Shown: one piece after another, positions 18,656 to 28,045 of the stretch
Layout of the letters: each line of letters starts with the position of its first letter
Numbering within the stretch: the stretch's first letter is position 1
Source: Ignavibacteria bacterium
GTDB taxonomy: Bacteria > Bacteroidota > Ignavibacteria > Ignavibacteriales > SURF-24
DNA length: 64,000 bases
Direction: 5' to 3'
Assembly (NCBI GenBank): GCA_025612245.1
Contig: JAAXKQ010000012.1
Location: 84,999-148,998, forward strand
The notes under the pieces: generated by a model
Told to the model about the DNA's origin: nothing
What the model saw: the letters and a program-made list of their open reading frames with translations, nothing else
The model's database searches: none
Translations under genes and position numbers: made by a program

Positions 18656-18988
18656 CCGCAACTTGGACCTGTTTTTACCAGGGAGCATTCAGTTCAGGGT
18701 GCTCTCTTTGTGATCCAGGCCCGCTGTATAAAAATACTGTCGCCCTTTTTGCTTTAACACCGATGGGACACATGCTGCATAATTATTCATATATCCGTTG
18801 CTTTTCTATTAATTTAAGGCTATTTTAACTGTGATTTGTTGATCTGGGGACGATAATTGCCTCTTTTCCAAATGACTTGTCTACATATTTAATATTTTTT
18901 ATCCGTTCTTGTATTGTTCTGGTATTTCAATTTCTCTTTTGCTCTTGTAGGAAGATATTTACTCTTCAAACATAAATAGGGAGCATAT
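18656..18988. other. 333-bp spacer before tldD
   Basis: Apart from the weak hairpin near its left end, I see no gene, RNA or repeat. The right half is AT-rich and should hold the tldD promoter, but no convincing -35/-10 pair is visible. Confidence 0.4.
18682..18710 (+). terminator. Weak hairpin after the T9SS protein gene
   Basis: GGAGCA, a 12-nt loop, TGCTCT, then CTTTG. The stem is short and the T-tract poor; a possible terminator only. Confidence 0.3.
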
Positions 18989-20542
18989 ATGAAAATGACC
19001 AGGCGTGCCTTTCTGGAAAAAACTTCCAAAGGCCTAGTTGCCGCTGCTTTTGTGCCATACTTTCTCAGACTTTCTCCCGCGAAAGCTCTGGCAGGCCCCA
19101 TCGCTTCCCAGGTAAAACTGGACGATTTCATGAACCATTTCGGCGTCGATGAAAAAATAATCAATGAGGTCATGAGCGTGGCCTTGTCTAAAGGAGGTGA
19201 CTACTGCGACCTCTATTTCCAGCACTCGATTGATAACTATATCGGTCTGGAGGATAAGGCGGTAAACCGCGCCTATACCGACGTTGGCTTCGGAGTCGGA
19301 ATAAGAGTCCTGAAAGGGGACCAGACGGGCTACTCATTTACAGAGGAAATTACACCCGGTGCAATGAAACTTGCGGCACAGACCGCAGCCAGCATTGCGG
19401 ATTCAGGCGCTTTAATTAAACCTCAGGAGCTTAAGCTAAAGGAAACTCCCGCTTTTTACCCCATTGAAACTCCATGGGAGGAAGTCGGCATAGACAAAAA
19501 GGTCCCTTATCTTCAGCAGATTAATGAAAAAGTATTTGCCGAAGACAAGCGCATCATTAAGTCAAATATCTGGTTTATCAATGGAACCTCCTACATCATG
19601 GTCGCCAATTCATTGGGAAGGATTGCCTGCGACTATCAGCCAATGGGGCAGATTGCTGTCAGCTGTACGGCTGAACAGAACGGCCAGCGCGAGCAGAACT
19701 ATTTCGACCTCTCAGGCAGGCACGGAATCGAGTTCTTTACTCCTGCGAACATAGACAAACTGGCTAAAGAGTCAGTCCGGAGGACCGTTATGCTCTTTGA
19801 CGCCATAAAACCAGAGGCCGGCGAAATGGAGGTCATTCTTGCCGCGGGAAGCAGCGGAATCCTTTTGCATGAAGCTATCGGCCACGGCATGGAAGCAGAC
19901 TTTAACCGCAAGAATATTTCCATCTTTAGCGACAAAATCGATAAGCCCGTAGCCGAAAAATTCGTTTCAATCGTAGATGACGGTACAAACCCGAATCTGC
20001 GCGGCTCGATAAATGTTGATGATGAAGGTAACGATACGGAAAAAACCTACCTGGTTGAAAATGGAACTCTTAAGAGCTATCTGCACGATTATATTTCCTC
20101 CCGGTTCTACAAGGTAAAACCGACCGGGAACGGCAGAAGGGAATCCTTCCGGCACGTACCTCAGCCCAGAATGAGAAACACCTACATGGAAGCCGGCCCG
20201 CACAAGAAAGACGAGATAATTGCCAGCGTTAAAAAAGGCCTCTATGCCGAAGCTTTCACCAATGGCGAGGTATTCATTGGCGCCGGGGACTTTACTTTCT
20301 ATGTTAAATCGGGGTATCTGATTGAAGACGGAAAAATTACAAAACCCGTCAAGGACGTCAATATTATCGGTAACGGTCCTCAGGTTCTGAAGGATATTGT
20401 AATGGTTGGTGACGACCTCCAGATGTCTGAAGGAGGATGGACCTGCGGTAAGAACGGGCAGGGTGTGCCTGTATCAATGGGTCTTCCGACAGTTAAGGTC
20501 AAGAAAATTACAGTCGGCGGCTTGAATACTGCTAAATCCTAA
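18989..20542 (+). CDS. tldD: TldD-family metalloprotease with Tat-like leader
   Basis: Catalytic subunit of the TldD/TldE zinc peptidase, which in other bacteria trims modified peptides such as microcin B17 and CcdA. The zinc motif HEAIGH is at 294-299 with E302 nearby, and the third ligand is probably C486 in GGWTCGKNGQG. The odd feature is the N-terminus: TRRAFLEKTSKGLVAAAFV (4-22) looks like a twin-arginine signal (RRxFL then a hydrophobic stretch) before the first conserved strand, so this form may be exported folded, unlike cytosolic E. coli TldD. At 517 residues it is about 35 longer than the E. coli protein. It is followed 45 bp later by tldE. Confidence 0.93.
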   Translation: MKMTRRAFLEKTSKGLVAAAFVPYFLRLSPAKALAGPIASQVKLDDFMNHFGVDEKIINEVMSVALSKGGDYCDLYFQHSIDNYIGLEDKAVNRAYTDVGFGVGIRVLKGDQTGYSFTEEITPGAMKLAAQTAASIADSGALIKPQELKLKETPAFYPIETPWEEVGIDKKVPYLQQINEKVFAEDKRIIKSNIWFINGTSYIMVANSLGRIACDYQPMGQIAVSCTAEQNGQREQNYFDLSGRHGIEFFTPANIDKLAKESVRRTVMLFDAIKPEAGEMEVILAAGSSGILLHEAIGHGMEADFNRKNISIFSDKIDKPVAEKFVSIVDDGTNPNLRGSINVDDEGNDTEKTYLVENGTLKSYLHDYISSRFYKVKPTGNGRRESFRHVPQPRMRNTYMEAGPHKKDEIIASVKKGLYAEAFTNGEVFIGAGDFTFYVKSGYLIEDGKITKPVKDVNIIGNGPQVLKDIVMVGDDLQMSEGGWTCGKNGQGVPVSMGLPTVKVKKITVGGLNTAKS

Positions 20543-20587
20543 TTCATCTCTAAACGTCTTAATAAAGAAATTATAAGGAATATTCCT

Positions 20588-21910
20588 ATGAATAATAAAG
20601 AAAGGCTGGAGCTGGCGGAATGGGCAATAGGTACCGCCATTAAAAGTGGCGCCGATGAGGCCTCTGCTGTGATTTACAATACCCGGGATGTGGAAATTGA
20701 ATACAGGGATAAAAAACTGGAAACCATGAAGGAATCTGGGCGCAATTATCTCTCTTTACAGATTTATACCGGGCACCGTTATTCAGGGCATTCGACAAAT
20801 GACATCAGGAAGCCTTCGCTCGAAAAGTTTATACAGGAGGCAGTTAAAGGAACCGGGTACCTGACTCAGGATGAGTTCAGGTCGCTGCCCGAGAAAAAAT
20901 ACTATCCCGGAAATACCGATGCTGATCTTGGCCTGGTTGATCCTTCGTATGAAAAAGTGGACTCTTCACAGAGAAAAAAGATTGCCTCTCAGATCGAAGA
21001 GGTTGCAAGGTCTCAAAGCGGGCAGATAATTTCTGCTACCGCAGGCTATAACGATTCTTACTATGAATTTGTCCGCGTACACAGCAACGGCTTTAAGGGT
21101 GAAGGAGCCGGTACATATTTTTCAGCCGGGGCTTCAGTAACGGTTAAAGATGAAAACGGGGGAAGGCCGGAAGACTGGTTTTACGCCTCTTCGAGGTTCT
21201 TTAAGGAGCTTCCATCACCCGAGATGCTGGGGAAAAATGCGGCCCAGAGGGCTCTAAAGAAAATAGGACAGAAGAAAATTGAGTCCGGCATTTATGAAAT
21301 GCTCGTTGAAAACCGTGCTTCAGGCAGGCTTCTGTCTATGCTTGCCGAACCGATGAGTGCACGTGCCCTGCAGCAGAAGAGCTCGTTTCTGGACGGGATG
21401 CTGGAAAAGCAGATTGCCTCGGACAAGCTGACCGTAATTGACGACCCGTTAATGCCGGGAGGCATGGGCTCAAGGCTTTTTGACGATGAGGGAATAGCAG
21501 CAAAGAAAAGATTTATGATTGAAAAAGGGGTTCTTAGGAACTATTATGTCGATAATTACTACGGAAGAAAAATCCAGATGGAACCCACTTCAGGTTCCTC
21601 ATCAAACCTCATATTTGAATACGGAACAAAGTCGCTTGAAGATTTAATACGGGATCAGAAGAGGGCTTTGCTCGTAAACGGTTTTATTGGCGGAAACTCA
21701 AACTCTACGACGGGCGACTTCTCATTCGGGATCGTCGGATTCTTAATTGAAAACGGGGAGATTGTAAAGCCAGTCAATGAGATGAATGTAAGCGGCAACG
21801 CAAAAGATTTCTGGAAAAACCTGGTCGCAATGGGCAACGATCCATATCCTTACGGCTCCTGGAAAACCCCTTCAATGGTCTTTACGGGCGTTAACTTCAG
21901 CGGGCTTTAA
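20588..21910 (+). CDS. tldE: TldE/PmbA-family partner subunit
   Basis: Second subunit of the TldD/TldE heterodimer, 440 residues. It has the family fold without the HExxxH zinc site: the corresponding region reads MLVENRASGRLLSMLAEP. Conserved parts are GADEASAVIYNTRDVEIEYRD at the start and GGNSNSTTGDFSFGIVGFLIENG near the end. It has no signal peptide, unlike its TldD partner, which is puzzling if the two form a complex in the same compartment. Directly downstream of tldD and followed by a strong terminator. Confidence 0.92.
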   Translation: MNNKERLELAEWAIGTAIKSGADEASAVIYNTRDVEIEYRDKKLETMKESGRNYLSLQIYTGHRYSGHSTNDIRKPSLEKFIQEAVKGTGYLTQDEFRSLPEKKYYPGNTDADLGLVDPSYEKVDSSQRKKIASQIEEVARSQSGQIISATAGYNDSYYEFVRVHSNGFKGEGAGTYFSAGASVTVKDENGGRPEDWFYASSRFFKELPSPEMLGKNAAQRALKKIGQKKIESGIYEMLVENRASGRLLSMLAEPMSARALQQKSSFLDGMLEKQIASDKLTVIDDPLMPGGMGSRLFDDEGIAAKKRFMIEKGVLRNYYVDNYYGRKIQMEPTSGSSSNLIFEYGTKSLEDLIRDQKRALLVNGFIGGNSNSTTGDFSFGIVGFLIENGEIVKPVNEMNVSGNAKDFWKNLVAMGNDPYPYGSWKTPSMVFTGVNFSGL

Positions 21911-21922
21911 TAATAGTGCTAA

Positions 21923-21955
21923 AAAAAGGGGCAAAACTGCGTTTTGCCCCTTTTT
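21923..21955. terminator. Bidirectional terminator between tldE and the MoxR-like gene
   Basis: AAAAAGGGGCAAAAC-TGC-GTTTTGCCCCTTTTT, a 15-bp perfect stem with a 3-nt loop. The A- and T-runs allow it to work for both convergent genes. Confidence 0.92.
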
Positions 21956-21974
21956 ACCTGTATTTTATTTAGCC

Positions 21975-23528
21975 TCAAATGAAGGTATCCGGGTTATTCA
22001 AGTCTTCATCTTCTTCTTTATTCATAGAGAACATGCTGCTTAGCATATCCTTAAACTGCAGCCCCTTTTCAAGGCGGAATTTGCTCAAAAGTGAGTACTC
22101 TGAAAGTCCGTGCAGGACGAATTCCATTAAAAGAAGCTTATTTGACTCATCCTCGTTCGGGTGATACTTGTTTACGAGCTCTTTAAGCCCCGGAATTGAG
22201 TGAAGGGTCTTCTTGTACTCCGCGTTTGAAAAGCTGTTCATAAGATCGATCTGATTGCCCTTTCCGAACCAGTTGATGACTGGGAGGTAAGGGTTTGAAT
22301 CCTGATTCCTTTTCAGTTTATCCGGGTTAGGGAAGTATAAGGAGAACTGGCTTCTAATTGCCTTACCGACAAGTATCTGCGCCACCTTGGCTGGGCCCTC
22401 CTGTTCGCCTTCATAAACCAGCTCAATTTTCCCGGTAATTGAGGGAATAACTCCCGCGAAATCGGAAATCCTTATGTGCGTTTCCTTTTCCTTGTTGATA
22501 AGCAGCCTGCGTTCGGCAGCGCTGACGAGGTTTTCATAAGCCGAGATTGTAAGCCTTGCCGAGACACCGCTCTTAGCGTCTATGTACTCGCTTTCTCTGG
22601 CTTCAAAGGCAATCTGCTCGATCAGGAGTTTAACGAGCTCGGAGGAGCATACCCTCTGCGCCTGTTCGACCGTAAGCTTTGCCTCCTGGCTGGTGATCTC
22701 TTTTGAAACATGGATGGATTTCGGGTAGTGCGTCAGTATCTGGCTGTCAATTCTATCTTTTAATGGCGTTACAATTGCCCCGCGGTTCGTATAGTCCTCA
22801 GGATTTGCCGTAAATACGAACTGTATATCCAAAGGAAGCCTGATCTTAAAGCCCCTGATCTGTATGTCTTTTTCCTGTAAAATATTAAACAGCGCAACCT
22901 GAATCCTTGCCTGAAGATCGGGCAGTTCGTTGATCACGAAAATCGACCTGTGCGAACGGGGGATTAGCCCGAAGTGAATTACCCTTTCGTCCGAATAGGG
23001 GAGTTTCAGGTTTGCGGCCTTAATCGGGTCCACGTCACCTATCAGGTCGGCAATCGAAACGTCCGGAGTGGCGAGTTTTTCGGTATATCTTTCAGAGCGG
23101 TGCATCCAGGAAATTGGTGTATCGTCTCCATGCTGTTCAATTATGTCCAAAGAGTATCTGGAAATAGGGTTAAAGGGGTCGTCATTGAGCTCCGAGCCTT
23201 CCACAATGGGAATATACTCGTCCAGTAAATTCACCATTAAGCGGGCGAGCCTTGTTTTTGCCTGCCCCCGCAGGCCGAGTAAAAGAATGTTGTGCCTGGA
23301 GAGAATTGAAGTGTCGATGTCGGGGATAACACTCTGTTCATAGCCCACGATCCCGTGAAAACTGTTCTCATTGTTCTCCAGCTGCTTTATCAGGTTTTCA
23401 CGCATTTCATCCTTAATTGAGCGCGGTTTATAACCGGTTTTTTTTAACTGTCCTAAAGTCTTGATTTCGGAATGATTCTTAATCAACATAGTTTTCGGGT
23501 CCTCCATTATTGTTCTCTCATGCCGCAT
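21975..23528 (-). CDS. MoxR/BchI-like AAA+ ATPase
   Basis: AAA+ ATPase of the magnesium-chelatase-I / MoxR kind that works with a VWA-domain partner, here the gene just upstream (stop and start share one base, TAATG). Walker A is GLRGQAKT (85-92). The Walker B region reads SIFVINELPDLQARIQVALFN, with Asn in place of the usual Asp of hhhhDE. Sensor 1 is FTANPEDYTNRG, with DRIDSQI next. The C-terminal ~200 residues form an extra helical domain. Such pairs usually remodel or assemble metal-containing or multi-subunit proteins; the target is unknown here. A second in-frame ATG (MEDPK) lies seven codons in. Confidence 0.85.
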   Translation of the reverse strand: MRHERTIMEDPKTMLIKNHSEIKTLGQLKKTGYKPRSIKDEMRENLIKQLENNENSFHGIVGYEQSVIPDIDTSILSRHNILLLGLRGQAKTRLARLMVNLLDEYIPIVEGSELNDDPFNPISRYSLDIIEQHGDDTPISWMHRSERYTEKLATPDVSIADLIGDVDPIKAANLKLPYSDERVIHFGLIPRSHRSIFVINELPDLQARIQVALFNILQEKDIQIRGFKIRLPLDIQFVFTANPEDYTNRGAIVTPLKDRIDSQILTHYPKSIHVSKEITSQEAKLTVEQAQRVCSSELVKLLIEQIAFEARESEYIDAKSGVSARLTISAYENLVSAAERRLLINKEKETHIRISDFAGVIPSITGKIELVYEGEQEGPAKVAQILVGKAIRSQFSLYFPNPDKLKRNQDSNPYLPVINWFGKGNQIDLMNSFSNAEYKKTLHSIPGLKELVNKYHPNEDESNKLLLMEFVLHGLSEYSLLSKFRLEKGLQFKDMLSSMFSMNKEEDEDLNNPDTFI

Positions 23529-24628
23529 TACTTGAGAGTTTTGCGGCGATTCCTAATATAATCTTCAAAAATATATTCACCTAAGCCGGTCGGGCTGCTG
23601 TAGAAAGCCTTCCCATTATTTATTTTAGTAAATTCCCTGACAAAATTCTGCAGATAAGGGTCCTTTGCTATCATAAAAGTTGTAATTGTAATTCCCATTC
23701 TTCTGCATTTAGCCGCCTGGTCGAGTGTTTTGTTGAGAATTTTCCTGTCCATTCCGAAGCTGTTCTTGTAATATTTCAGCCCCTCTTTCAGGCATGTTGG
23801 CTTCCCGTCAGTAACCATAAAGATCTGCTTGTTTCCGGTTCTGCGCCGCCTGAGTATATCCATTGCAAGTTCAAGTCCCGCATAGGTATTCGTGTGGTAA
23901 GGTCCTACCTGAAGATAGGGGAGATCCTTAATTTCAATTGGCCAGGCGTCATTGCCAAATACGATCACGTCGAGCGTATCCTTGGGGAATTTTGTTGTAA
24001 TCAGTTCTGCAAAAGCCATTGCAACCTTTTTTGCCGGTGTAATCCTGTCTTCTCCATAAAGTATCATTGAATGCGAAATATCGATCATGAGAACCGTGGA
24101 GGTAATCGTCTTGTATTCTCTTTCTTCAACTTCAAGGTCGTCTTCTGTAAGCGTAAAATCCGAGATTCCATGGTTTATCTGTGCATTTTTGATTGAATCC
24201 GTCATATCAATCTGATCCATCGCGTCTCCGAACTCATAGTCACGCCTGTCGGAGGTCTTTTCATCCCCTCGTCCCGACAACGGTGTTCGGTGGTTTCCGG
24301 CTACAGAGCGCTTCAGTTTTCCAAAGACCTCCTCGAGCGACCTGCGCCTGATGGACTGTTCAGATTTTGCCGTGATGTTATAGACACCCGGATTTGACTC
24401 ATCCTCGGAAAGATAATCCTTGTCCTTTAGTTCCTGAATAAAATCCCCGATTCCATACTCGTCGCTTGTCAGGTTATATTTTGAATCCAGCTGACTTAAA
24501 AGGTTAAGTGCTTCCGACACGTTGCCCGAGGTAAGCGTCAGTAGCTGCAGGAAGACGTTCAGCAGTGACTCAAAGGAGCTGCCCTGATTCTCTTCAGGAC
24601 TAAAGTCTGTGAATCTGTATCCTATCAT
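23528..24628 (-). CDS. VWA-domain protein, partner of the MoxR-like ATPase
   Basis: 366 residues. The N-terminal ~170 residues are acidic and helical with no recognised fold. A von Willebrand factor A domain then runs from about 175 to 360, with the metal-ion site motif DISHS (183-187, DxSxS), a Thr in the middle loop (TNTYAG) and the late Asp in MVTDGKP. It resembles BchD/CoxE-type partners of MoxR ATPases. Cytosolic. It is upstream of the ATPase gene and coupled to it, so the two likely form one complex. Monocistronic pair. Confidence 0.85.
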   Translation of the reverse strand: MIGYRFTDFSPEENQGSSFESLLNVFLQLLTLTSGNVSEALNLLSQLDSKYNLTSDEYGIGDFIQELKDKDYLSEDESNPGVYNITAKSEQSIRRRSLEEVFGKLKRSVAGNHRTPLSGRGDEKTSDRRDYEFGDAMDQIDMTDSIKNAQINHGISDFTLTEDDLEVEEREYKTITSTVLMIDISHSMILYGEDRITPAKKVAMAFAELITTKFPKDTLDVIVFGNDAWPIEIKDLPYLQVGPYHTNTYAGLELAMDILRRRRTGNKQIFMVTDGKPTCLKEGLKYYKNSFGMDRKILNKTLDQAAKCRRMGITITTFMIAKDPYLQNFVREFTKINNGKAFYSSPTGLGEYIFEDYIRNRRKTLK

Positions 24629-24886
24629 TTCTTGTATGCTTTATATTTAATTATAAAATAATTGCCTATAAATAACTAACCTTAAAAAAAAGACAAAAGT
24701 TCTGATTTCCTTTTGGCAAATGGGGAAGTAAGGCTTCCTTTGCTTTATAAAAGCAGCGCCTTAAGAGCAGGTTTTACCGGGGTTTTTGAGGAATATATAA
24801 TATTAAAATAAATAAATGATCGGATTGATTATCAGACTAATTAAAAGTATATTTTACGGTTATTTTTAATAAAATTTGCTGTTAAA

Positions 24887-25999
24887 ATGCGACCTACTAT
24901 TGCTAAAATTAATCGTTCAAATCTTAAGTACAATTTCCTTAACATCAGAAAAAGGGTAAAGAAAACAAAGGTAATGGCCATTGTTAAAGCCGATGCTTAT
25001 GGCCATGGAATGGTGGAATGCGTAAAGACACTGCTTTCCTTAGACGACAAGAAGCCGGACTACTATGCCGTGGCTTTGCTGGAAGAGGCAGTTGAATTCA
25101 GGAAAGCTCAATTCAGGTCTCCTGTACTCGTTTTTGCCCCGCCATTAAAGGAGGAAGTTCCTGAGTTCATCAAACATAAACTCCTGCCCACGGTTTTTAC
25201 AGAAGAACATCTTGAGAATTTCAGAAGCTTCGCAAAGGATAAAAAAGTAAGGATACACATTAAAATTGACACCGGTATGGGACGACTTGGGGTTAATTTT
25301 AAGGATGCTGTCGACTTCATTAAGAAGGTCAGCCTGGACAAGCAGTTCATCATTGACGGCATTTATACACATTTTGCCACTTCGGATGAAGCAGACAAAT
25401 CCTTTGCCTTAAAGCAGCTGGAGCGCTTCAAGGCTGTTGTAGACCAGCTAAAGGCTGAGAAAATTAACTACGGGCTGGCTCACGCTGCCAACAGCGGGGC
25501 AATTCTGGACATGCCGGAAGCATATTTCGACATGGTCCGTCCGGGTATTATTTTATACGGATACTATCCTTCATCTGAAACTTCTGAATCCATAAAGCTG
25601 AAGCCCGTAATGTCAATTGTTTCCAGCATTGCAAGCATCAGGGAAGTTGAAGCCGGACAGTCTGTAAGCTATGGAAGGAAGTTCATAGCCGGTAAGAAAA
25701 CAAGAATTGCATCGGCTCCCATCGGCTATGCCGACGGTTATCAGCGCGGCCTCTCAAACAGGGTTGACGTGATAATTAAGGGAAAAAAATATCCGCAGGT
25801 CGGACAGGTCTGCATGGACAGAATTATGTTCGACATCGGTCTAAACGCTAACATCAAGGAAAACGACGAGGTGATTCTGCTCGGGAAATCCAAAGGCAGC
25901 GAAATTTCCGCAGCTGACTGGGCAAAAGTCCTGAACACTATCCCTTATGAAATAACATGCAATATCAGTAAAAGGGTCCCCAGGATCTATACTGAGTAA
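24887..25999 (+). CDS. alr: Alanine racemase
   Basis: PLP enzyme supplying D-alanine for peptidoglycan. The Schiff-base Lys K34 is in AIVKADAYGHG, and the second catalytic residue Y262 is in SVSYGRKF. Other motifs are HIKIDTGMGRLG, IYTHFATSDE, AHAANSGAIL, GYADGYQRGL and VGQVCMDRIMFD. Length 370 is typical. It begins a plus-strand run with an unknown protein gene 3 bp after its stop, then manC and the RpiB-like gene. The 258-bp divergent spacer upstream should hold its promoter. Confidence 0.96.
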   Translation: MRPTIAKINRSNLKYNFLNIRKRVKKTKVMAIVKADAYGHGMVECVKTLLSLDDKKPDYYAVALLEEAVEFRKAQFRSPVLVFAPPLKEEVPEFIKHKLLPTVFTEEHLENFRSFAKDKKVRIHIKIDTGMGRLGVNFKDAVDFIKKVSLDKQFIIDGIYTHFATSDEADKSFALKQLERFKAVVDQLKAEKINYGLAHAANSGAILDMPEAYFDMVRPGIILYGYYPSSETSESIKLKPVMSIVSSIASIREVEAGQSVSYGRKFIAGKKTRIASAPIGYADGYQRGLSNRVDVIIKGKKYPQVGQVCMDRIMFDIGLNANIKENDEVILLGKSKGSEISAADWAKVLNTIPYEITCNISKRVPRIYTE

Positions 26000-26002
26000 C
26001 CG

Positions 26003-26905
26003 ATGGATTTAATTCAACAGTATATTGTTCAGTGCATAATTTCAGCGGCTAACAACCTTAGGCTGAATACGGAAAAAATTGAGGTTGTTGCCTTAATCCG
26101 TGAGAATATCTGCCAGTCTAAAGACCTTGAGGCAGATATTCAAAGGATGAAAAAAGTGACTGAACTTTCCACATTTGCCATAAGGCTGGGTGAGGTCTAT
26201 AACTTCATTGCCAAAAGCAAGGTGGACTTTCTAAAAATTACTGAAAAATTTAAAGAACACAGTTATTATATTGTAAAGGATCTGAATAACCTGCTTGAAA
26301 GAGTTTCTCCCCAGGCTTACAGGCGCCTTATCATTCAGATGGAAGAAGAAGCAATTAGGGTTGACTTCTCGTTAAGAAATTCTGCCGAAGACTTTGAAAA
26401 AGAGATTGCCGAAGAAGACCTGATTCCCCAGGTAAATGCTTTTGCTCCCGTGAAATTTCCAGAGGAGAAAAAATCCCTTCCCGCAGAAGAAAAACCGGGA
26501 AGAACAAAACAAAAGCAGGAAACCGCCACAGAAGAGAATCTGCTCTTTGAGGACTATGAGGCACGGATACTAAGCCCAATTAAAGAGCTGGATGCGTTCT
26601 TAAAAAAACTTGCCGTTGAAGCTTCTTCAAAAGAAGAGATAGAAAAATACCGTGAAATCATGAGGAAAAATGCGGATCTATCTGATAAAATAGGTTTCGA
26701 AATCATTGCCGACATGCATAAGGTTTTTGTTAAGGCTTTGGACCTGCTTCTTTCGGAGGTGATTTCTCCCGTAAGGGAGGTAGTCGAGGGTATGAGGGCG
26801 GCTCTTATCGTAATTGTTGCCGTTATCAGGGGTAAAGACGTTGATATAAAGAAATTCTTAAATAAAGCTGAAGATTTTGGAAGAAAAATTCAGAATATAA
26901 ACTAA
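26003..26905 (+). CDS. Hypothetical helical protein between alr and manC
   Basis: 300 residues, function unknown. No signal peptide. The N-terminal ~130 residues look all-helical; residues ~145-180 are a Lys/Glu/Pro-rich linker (EEKKSLPAEEKPGRTKQKQE); the C-terminal ~110 residues are helical again and contain one hydrophobic stretch, MRAALIVIVAVIRG (about 265-278), which could be a membrane-touching helix or a buried one. Tight spacing (3 bp after alr, 10 bp before manC) indicates an operon, but this gives no firm clue to function. Confidence 0.7.
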   Translation: MDLIQQYIVQCIISAANNLRLNTEKIEVVALIRENICQSKDLEADIQRMKKVTELSTFAIRLGEVYNFIAKSKVDFLKITEKFKEHSYYIVKDLNNLLERVSPQAYRRLIIQMEEEAIRVDFSLRNSAEDFEKEIAEEDLIPQVNAFAPVKFPEEKKSLPAEEKPGRTKQKQETATEENLLFEDYEARILSPIKELDAFLKKLAVEASSKEEIEKYREIMRKNADLSDKIGFEIIADMHKVFVKALDLLLSEVISPVREVVEGMRAALIVIVAVIRGKDVDIKKFLNKAEDFGRKIQNIN

Positions 26906-26915
26906 AGGAAATCGA

Positions 26916-27983
26916 ATGGAACTATATGCAGTGATAATGGCAGGCGGGGTTGGAGCCCGGTTCTGGCCAAGGAGCAAGGAAAAAAAACCAAAGCAACTCC
27001 TGAGGATTTTCGGGCCGAACTCTATGATCCAGGATACGGTTGCACGCCTGGAGGGATTGGTCGAAAAACAGAACATATTTGTTATCACTAACAAGATTCA
27101 GAAAGCAGAAATTAAAAACCAGCTGCCAGATATACCTGCAGAAAACATAATAGATGAACCTTTTGGAAAGAATACTGCGGCAGCAATTGGCCTGGCATCA
27201 ATTATCGTAGGCAAGAAAAACAAAGAGGCCGTGATACTGACACTTCCGGCCGACCATATAATTAAGGAAAAGGATGACTTTCAGAAGACTCTCAGCTCGG
27301 CGGCAAAGTTTGCCTTTGAGAACAAGGGGCTTGTGACAATTGGCATTAACCCTACAAGACCTGAAACCGGGTACGGCTACATTCAGATTGAAGAAAAACC
27401 CGTCGAAGACAACATCTTCAAGGTGCTTACATTTGCTGAAAAACCGAACTACGCAACTGCCGTCAGGTTTATTGAAAGCGGAGACTTCCTCTGGAACAGC
27501 GGCATGTTCATCTGGAGAATTGACACCATCCTCAACGAGATTGAAGTCCTCATGCCGGAACTTTTCGAGGGTCTCAAGGAAATTGAAAAAAGCCTGAACA
27601 GCCCGAACTTTGAAAAGACTTTAAGCCACGTCTACGGACAGCTCAAAAGCGTCTCGATTGACTATGGCGTAATGGAAAAATCGCAGAACGTTTTTCTTAC
27701 GCGCGGCATGTTTACATGGAGCGACGTTGGAAGCTGGGAAGAGGTGTATCAGCTGACTGAAAAGGACGAAGACGGAAACGCCCTGGTCGGTAATACCTAT
27801 TGCCAGAATACAAGCGACAGCTATATTTATTCGCCCAAAAAGTTTACTGCCGTAGTTGGTGTTGAAAACCTGATTGTAATAAATACTGATGACGCACTTC
27901 TTATATGCAGAAGAGACAAAGCCCAGGAAGTAAAGACCGTTGTTGATTACCTGAAAATGAAAAAGCTGACAGAACACTTATAG
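26916..27983 (+). CDS. manC: Mannose-1-phosphate guanylyltransferase
   Basis: Makes GDP-mannose from mannose-1-phosphate and GTP for surface glycans. The nucleotidyltransferase signature MAGGVGARFWPRSKEKKPKQ is at 8-27, and FGKNTAAAIGLA, LPADHIIKE, GYGYIQIEE, FAEKP, WNSGMFIWR and SIDYGVMEK follow. At 355 residues it is the single-domain type, without the isomerase domain of bifunctional ManC/AlgA enzymes. A good SD (AAAGGAAA) precedes the ATG. It is in an operon with alr and an unknown gene. Confidence 0.95.
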   Translation: MELYAVIMAGGVGARFWPRSKEKKPKQLLRIFGPNSMIQDTVARLEGLVEKQNIFVITNKIQKAEIKNQLPDIPAENIIDEPFGKNTAAAIGLASIIVGKKNKEAVILTLPADHIIKEKDDFQKTLSSAAKFAFENKGLVTIGINPTRPETGYGYIQIEEKPVEDNIFKVLTFAEKPNYATAVRFIESGDFLWNSGMFIWRIDTILNEIEVLMPELFEGLKEIEKSLNSPNFEKTLSHVYGQLKSVSIDYGVMEKSQNVFLTRGMFTWSDVGSWEEVYQLTEKDEDGNALVGNTYCQNTSDSYIYSPKKFTAVVGVENLIVINTDDALLICRRDKAQEVKTVVDYLKMKKLTEHL

Positions 27984-28045
27984 CTGAAATAAAAGTACGG
28001 TTAATTCTAAAGTATTATTCATTCTTTAGCAAAATCCTGAATAAC

